The notes under the pieces were generated by a model, which was not told the origin of the DNA, ran no database searches, and saw only the letters and a program-made list of their open reading frames with translations. From NCBI GenBank assembly GCA_021234155.1, contig JAJEKV010000211.1:808001-872000 (forward strand): DNA of 64,000 nucleotides, written 5' to 3'. The stretch's first letter is position 1. Each line of letters opens with the position of its first letter. The position numbers and the translations under genes are program-made. Of the stretch, positions 58,778 to 64,000 are shown in pieces. The DNA comes from Isoetes taiwanensis (lineage: Eukaryota > Streptophyta > Lycopodiopsida > Isoetales > Isoetaceae).

Positions 58778-59599
58778 CATTCTTGTCCATGGCTATCCGT
58801 AGTATTTCTAGAAATGACGTTTTCCTTCGTTTCAACGAATAGAAGGAAAACGAGGTTCTGGAAATACGGAGGCAGTTGGCAGTTAGCAGTTAGTTTGTTC
58901 TTTTCCCTATTTATGTGCTTCTTCGTCATGTTCTCGCTCATCAGCTCTCTTGAAGCATCTCCTTTCCTCTTCTTCCTTCTCCCTACGGTTTGGCCCACCC
59001 CCCCACCCTTCTCCTATTGTTATGTCTTGTTTGCAAACTAACACTTTGTTGGAGGCCTTGTGCCTAGTTTGAGGCCTAGTGCCTGGTTGGGGCCTTTGTG
59101 CCTGGTTGAGGCCAGTGTGCCTTGTTGGGGCCTTTGTGCCTGGTTGAGGCCGGTGTGCCTAGTGGAAGGCTTGGTGCCTAGTTGGAAGCCTTGGTGGCTG
59201 GATGGCCTTTGGTTGGTCTTTTTTGTGTATGCAGGGTTTAGCGTGGCCGTTTGGAGGAGGGCTTGGGATTCGGAGCACAAGATGAAGATCAATGGAGAAG
59301 ACAATTCAAACATGTTTCGTCTTTGGCTATTTCTTTGCTGTAATGTATTTTCTCCCAATAAGGCTAGTCAGCATGAGGGTACAAGATCTATTATGTTTTG
59401 GACCTAGCATCGGTTGGTGATCCCATTATTGTCAGGGTTTTTCCTCGAAAACCCGAAAGGGCGAGGTTTTTTAATCCCGGCCATAATGGTTTCACTAGCT
59501 TGCTATCTGTATGTACTTGTTTTTTGTTATCAAGGAGATGCCCAGAGCAGAGCATTCATTCAGCATTCTTGTCCATGGCTATCCGTAGTATTTCTAGAA
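58778..59599 (+). mobile_element. 750-bp insertion with 36-bp perfect flanking direct repeats
   Basis: Flanks 58778-58813 and 59564-59599 are identical (start CATTCTTGTCCATGG, end TTTCTAGAA). The insert 58814-59563 begins with the 179-bp repeat and its hairpin, then a minisatellite (59054-59212, units like GGTTGAGGCCTGTGTGCCT), then an ENE-like hairpin at 59423-59489. No ORF with recognisable function. Confidence 0.65.
59423..59489 (+). ncRNA. ENE-like stem-loop (copy 3)
   Basis: The 47-nt core (59434-59480) is identical to that at 49651-49697. The outer arms are different sequence, CCATTAT (59423) and ATAATGG (59483), yet still complementary. Confidence 0.72.
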
Positions 59600-60168
59600 T
59601 AGAAAAAACACTGTAGCAGGATATCACTATTCATAAAATTACAAAAATATGATATTTCTTTTGTATTACAACCTTGGGGAGGTTTCTCAACAAAAATTGC
59701 AAGTAGTCTTAAATCGGATTACAATTACAATTACAGTGACAAACTGAGAATAAAGCCTTAAATTTGAATAGAAGCAAGTTGGCAGACAAACTGAGAATAA
59801 AGCCTTAAATTTGAATAAAAGACCTTTGGCAACTAACTTATATCTCAATGCTTTCCATTTTGCCCAGTAAGCAGTTTGCCCATGATTTTATAAGGATAAT
59901 GGCTTTCCTTTTATTCTGGCACACTTCTAAAAGCTTTCAATGATGGCTTTATAACTGTTTGGTTGTAATTCAAGGCTTTGCTGCCGGATCTCATTCTTTG
60001 GCGTGTGACGAAATTGCTGCGGTGCTTTAAGTGCAATTCATGTCTGGCGTCTAGCAGGGAATGCTTTACGATGTAGAGGTAGAAATTATGTAGGCAAATG
60101 AACAGCTTATTCGGCTTGGTGGCAAATTTAGCAGAAATTTTAAAAGAAATTGGGCTCCAAGCTTCATT
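59600..60168. other. No gene seen
   Basis: AT-rich, with a short local duplication of GACAAACTGAGAATAAAGCC (59738 and 59786). Confidence 0.5.
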
Positions 60169-60490
60169 TTACAAATCTGTAACTGAAAAAGTCTTCATTT
60201 TACGACGAAGAATAAATTCTGGTTGCAGAAGCACACATAAATCTATTGGGCCATTACAAACAATAGCTTTAAAATGCCGTGGTTCTACAATCAAAGCCAT
60301 TCCTGTCTGTCGATTAGATTAGAGATCTGCGAATCAGTAATAGTACGATGGGTAACTCCGGCATCAGCACCAGCTCTTACATCTTCTTTAGTCAGAGGAA
60401 TATGTTGAGCTCTGTATATTTTGCTAGAGCCAACATATTCATCTGTTTCTGTTGCAATAGTTGGAGGTGAAACATGGCCCCCGCTTTGTA
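60169..60490 (-). pseudogene. C-terminal coding remnant of unknown protein, one frameshift
   Basis: The minus strand from about 60490 reads SPPTIATETDEYVGSSKI, YRAQHIPLTKEDVRAGADAG and HRTITDSQISNLIDRQ. A single-base shift at about 60305 leads into MALIVEPRHFKAIVCNGPID, then VLLQPEFILRRKMK and a stop at 60169. Both halves look strongly protein-like. No family was recognised and no upstream exon found. Confidence 0.5.
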
Positions 60491-62925
60491 GCCTTCATCA
60501 CGCTTTGCCCTCGTTCTTGCATTTCAATTATTATGGGATTTTCGCTCCCATAGTGAGTATATCTACTATTACTAGTTGTCGCGTGTTCGACCCTCCATGC
60601 ATATTTCCATTGTGATGATGACGTTTTGCAGCCTGACCTACCACATATGAATTTTGTTAACTTCAGTCTCTGGAATATGGCAGCCTTGTACCTAGATCCC
60701 ATTTGTAGCAAGCAATTGAACATTATGTTCAAGCAAAATACAATCTATACTATGTGGCATTACACGGGTGACAAGTGCATAAAGTGGCAATGTAATAAAA
60801 CCGCAACACACACGGATCCGCAAGCATAGGCGACAATTCAAAATTTACAGGCTTGCATGAGAAAAAGAGAATCTACGACTTTCTGAAGCTTACACACTCA
60901 GGCATAAAACCTTAATCTGAGTTAGAAAAAAGGTTAGATTCATATCCAGAGAGCACGCGAGCATATACAGATCCCTTTATCGGACGCCATGCGAGTTAAA
61001 CTAATTCATTATGGTGATGTTTCATATCATTTAGCATAGTCATGATAGATAGCATAGATGCAGTCTAATAAATTGCATAACCATTGCAATCTGACTACTG
61101 CAACCAGGAATATAAATTTGTTCCTGCAATGTACAAGACGTTTTAGTGATTGTTGTAGATGAGCTTGTTTGTCAAAGCCCAACACAAGAGACCTACAATT
61201 TACATCGTTACTCATCATGAACATTAATAAACACCTAAAACAATTACTACAAATAACCACCATAGAGAACTGTATCAAGATCATAAAGTTAATTGAGCAA
61301 CTCATCAAAGCAGTCGAATGAGAAATGGCCTAAAAACGATATATGCACACCTTATAACCACAACATCCTTAAATTCATCTTCCAAAGAGCGGACCATATA
61401 ACTATGGAAGTCATATTTGTCCTCTGTATGGTGTTCCCTATTAATCGCGGAGACATATCTTGTTAGGTGCTACATTTGCAAATTAAATGCTTCTAAAATT
61501 GTTTTGCACAACATTATCGAAAAAAATTATCTTTTTGCAATTATGGTTCTCAAAATGGTAGAATAGGATATGGCTATTTCACACACTATTGCTCTACTGA
61601 CATGCTAGATGAGGCCATCATGCTTCACGGGTTGCATTGATGTGAACACAAGAAATCATCATATGTAGTACCAATTAAGTTTCTGTGACTAACTTGTTTT
61701 GACCTGACTAAATTGAAGCAATTGAATTCAAGGCAATTGCATCACTCTTTTAAAAATACATCTAACAGAACCGAAGTTGATGCTTAAACCCATCCTTAAT
61801 GCCGATAGTCCGACTTTTTGCCACGAGACTAATAAACCGATAAAAGAAACAAACCCCGCATGTATCAAACAAATTTGGTGCAAGTTTGGAAAAGCAGCTG
61901 AAGAAAAGCTTTATTTTTTAACTGACCACCCATAATAAAAAATTGTTGCGACTCCATGCTCCTGGGCTGTGATACTTCATAAATACCTAAACCCATTCCT
62001 TCCAGCGATCGACCTATGGAAAAAGTATATAGTTCAGATTTTAAACCCCTGATGGTAAAATTTCATAAATGGCGGGATTCAAACCTTGAGTATTGCTAGC
62101 ACAACGGTCAGAGATGAATAGAAAACATGTGTAACTGCCAGCTTTCGATCTGGCTGCATGCAGCAACCTACAGAAGTCTAGGTGTGAAAATATGGAGAGT
62201 TCAAAACTCAGAAATGAGATGAAGGGTTCGTAACCTTCCTGCATAGGAGCAAGTATTAGAAACATGTACAAGTTTATGAAAAGAACGAGCACTATTTACG
62301 TGGCATGTATTACCAGCAGCCAATTTTCGCTTGGGTATGCTAGTCATCCAATCTGAATTATAGAAAGTGCTGAGTTGCCTTCTGAAACCCAAGAAACGTT
62401 TGCTTTTCTTTTCTTTCTCCAATTTACAAGGCATGAGTTGTTGTGTATCATAGATGGATTGTTGTAATCCGGCACAAATTTGATCGGCGCTCCTCTATCG
62501 ATTATGGTGCTACAGAAAAAATAGAAAAGTTCTACGAAAAAAGGGGAATAAATCTCCCCGTCCACATTAATTTTCGGCTTATTTTCCATTCCTTATCGGT
62601 TTTTTTGGTAAGGTTGACTGTAAGCCATTGATTTGCGGCATATTCGTGGGCTTGTTCCAGATCCACGGATATGAACATTTTGCCACAGAAAATGCACCAC
62701 AAATCCTATGGTGCAGACAAAAACACCTCTGCCACAATATGGACCAAAGGTAAGGGCTTAAATCATAGCTCCTGTGCGTTCGCCCTCCGAACAGCAGACC
62801 TTCAACTCCACTCCGCTTAGAATCGGCCCTGCATCTCAATCTTTGCCACCGTACATAACTCTTTGCCTCACCCTCCCTGCTACTCGGCTGTGCAATCGCC
62901 CAATCAATTTGCAATCGGCCATCGC
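60491..62925. other. No supported gene
   Basis: AT-rich with small unsupported ORFs. A B-box-like GGTTTGAATCC on the minus strand near 62075 hints at a decayed SINE. Confidence 0.4.
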
Positions 62926-62930
62926 CCACA

Positions 62931-62962
62931 ATCAATCTGCAATCTGCAATCTGCAATCTGCA
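62931..62962. repeat. Heptamer repeat (ATCTGCA)n
   Basis: Four tandem units. It produces the CRLQIADCRLQI-like translation of the 62579-63103 minus ORF. Confidence 0.9.
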
Positions 62963-63510
62963 ATCCACCATGCACCCTAAGCCGGAATAGTAACGCCTCT
63001 TGTGCCAGCCTGCACCTAGAATCTCGGCCAGAATCTCTTCCAGCCTGCACCTCAATGCCCAGCCTATGCAGCCTGTGACTTGCCCATCAGCAACAAACGG
63101 CACACATCATCCTGCAGCATCGGATCTACCTGCAAACACACAGACTTGCATTCTTCAGTCGCCCATGGTAGCAGCAAAGGGCACCGCATCTACCCAGATG
63201 GTAACCTAGCAAATGGCCGGAATCAATCCCCTGCTTGTGAGCCAAGGCCATAAGATTCAGCCATTCTGATACCCTCCATACAAGGAAGCAGGCATCTCAT
63301 AGCACGAAATACCCCTCTTCCTCCCGATTTGATTTCTGTCAAAACAATTCAGGAATCCGCAAAAAAAAGAAAGAATCACGCTTTCTTATCCTTCTATTTT
63401 GAAACCATGCATAGAAACAACAAGAAAAACACATATCTTAGCCCATCTTGGCCAACAAGCAGCTCAAATTAGCTAAAAAATACAGTTCAACAACGTTTTT
63501 GCATACAATA

Positions 63511-63720
63511 TAGGAAGGAAGGAAGGAAGTTTATTTTAACGTCCACGGAGGCCAGAGGCCTATGAGGCGGGACATGCAGAGAACAGGCAAAGAAGCCAAA
63601 AACCCCAACACCAAAAACAAACAATGTAACTGTACAGTAGAACCCTACTACCGGGATGAAAAAACCCCCACTTGGGAGGAAAAACCCTAACAGTAGGCTC
63701 TCAAATACCATGCCCCCGAA
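63511..63720 (-). mobile_element. Small retroposon 3' end with (TTCC)n tail, related to 5.3 kb
   Basis: On the minus strand: hairpin, TTCATCCCGG, about 100 bp, GGCCTCCGTGGACG, TTAAAATAAAC, then (TTCC)n at 63530-63511. It shares CTCCGTGGACG and the hairpin layout with 5315-5480. Confidence 0.6.
63644..63697 (-). ncRNA. ENE-like stem-loop (copy 4)
   Basis: On the minus strand the outer arms CCTACT/AGTAGG enclose AGGG-TTTTT-CCTCCC-AAGT-GGGGG-TTTTTT-CATCCC. Inner and outer stems both differ from the other copies but still pair. Confidence 0.7.
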
Positions 63721-64000
63721 GAGCAAGTCTGACGGCCGAAATCTGCAGGATGTAAGCTCCCAGTCGCGCTACCATAGGTGATGCGAGTAACTGATGTAGC
63801 GGTGTGTCAGAGCATCTAAGATCAGTGTGCACTGCTCGGACCTGGGCATATGCTGGGCACTGCTGGAGGCATGGAATAATTTAAGGGCTAAACTTAGCTA
63901 TTTGGCGATTTTTTAGCACATTTTCAAAAAAAATTGGCTAAAGTAAATGGAAAAAATTGGGAAAAAAATTATATTTTTAGCTTAACTTTTTTCGGGACTG
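63721..64000. other. No feature seen
   Basis: Terminal stretch ending in A/T-rich sequence; nothing supportable. Confidence 0.4.

Noticed and set aside
56286-58993. An LTR retrotransposon bounded by the 179-bp repeats
   Set aside because: No TG...CA termini, no PBS or polypurine tract, no target-site duplication.
62579-63103. 174-codon minus-strand ORF
   Set aside because: Contains CRLQIADCRLQI-type repetition from a heptamer array, no domain, and odd composition; long open frame by chance.

Overview
This is nuclear DNA of a land plant. The evidence is spliced genes with GT-AG introns, a plastid-targeted DnaJ-type zinc-finger protein, a PUM23/NOP9-type Pumilio gene, a germin-like gene, an LRR receptor-kinase pseudogene, and plant-type Copia, Gypsy, CACTA-like and SINE-like elements. 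Long (ATCT)n tracts and heavily decayed transposons point to a large, repeat-rich genome. I cannot name the species; a non-angiosperm such as a fern or bryophyte is only a weak impression.

Layout. 1-3.2 kb: nine exons of a 5'-truncated PUM23/NOP9-like ribosome-biogenesis gene (+). 4.1-5.2 kb: a three-exon, 114-residue plastid DnaJ-type zinc-finger protein (-), convergent with the first. 5.3-9.9 kb: a small retroposon end, a poly(A) retroposon tail and unidentified decayed coding. 9.96-11.06 kb: LRR receptor-like kinase pseudogene lacking its kinase. 11-16 kb: nothing firm. 16.7-18.3 kb (-) and 21.3-22.8 kb (+): two related long LTRs, each followed by an initiator-Met-type primer-binding site. 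22.8-29.8 kb (+): interior of the second element, a degraded Gypsy element. It has a histone H3-like (possibly CENH3-like) pseudogene between primer-binding site and gag, and is truncated in integrase. 30.4-48.9 kb: two diverged copies of a segment of about 7-10 kb, separated by a germin-like gene. Copy 1 is interrupted by a complete 4,777-bp Copia element, a foldback element and a CACTA-type MITE. Copy 2 supplies the matching empty sites for Copia and the MITE, and carries its own LTR-element fragment. 48.9-49.9 kb: a head-to-tail dimeric element. 51.1-54.8 kb: three tandem copies of a composite repeat containing four tRNA-like SINE heads. 54.8-64 kb: a second copy of the 42.8-kb segment, minisatellites, an unidentified coiled-coil-like ORF remnant, a 750-bp insertion with 36-bp direct repeats, and a coding remnant at 60.2-60.5 kb.

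Two observations stand out. First, four places (5.4 kb -, 49.7 kb +, 59.4 kb +, 63.7 kb -) carry the same kind of nested stem-loop: a U-tract opposite a U-tract between GC-rich stems. Pairing is kept although outer stems and loop differ. This is the architecture of ENE RNA-stability elements that clamp a poly(A) tail in a triple helix. Second, the Gypsy element carries a recognisable histone H3 reading frame (MA-TK-TARK start, REIRHFQ, LLIRK, FED-NLC-IHA-RVT-MPKD end) in sense orientation just after its primer-binding site.

Only the PUM23-like gene and the plastid zinc-finger gene look intact within the window. The germin-like gene has two apparent single-base frame breaks. The 30-48 kb duplicated locus holds short reading frames that are partly conserved between copies and resemble no family I know. 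All coordinates, splice sites and mismatch counts were read by eye.
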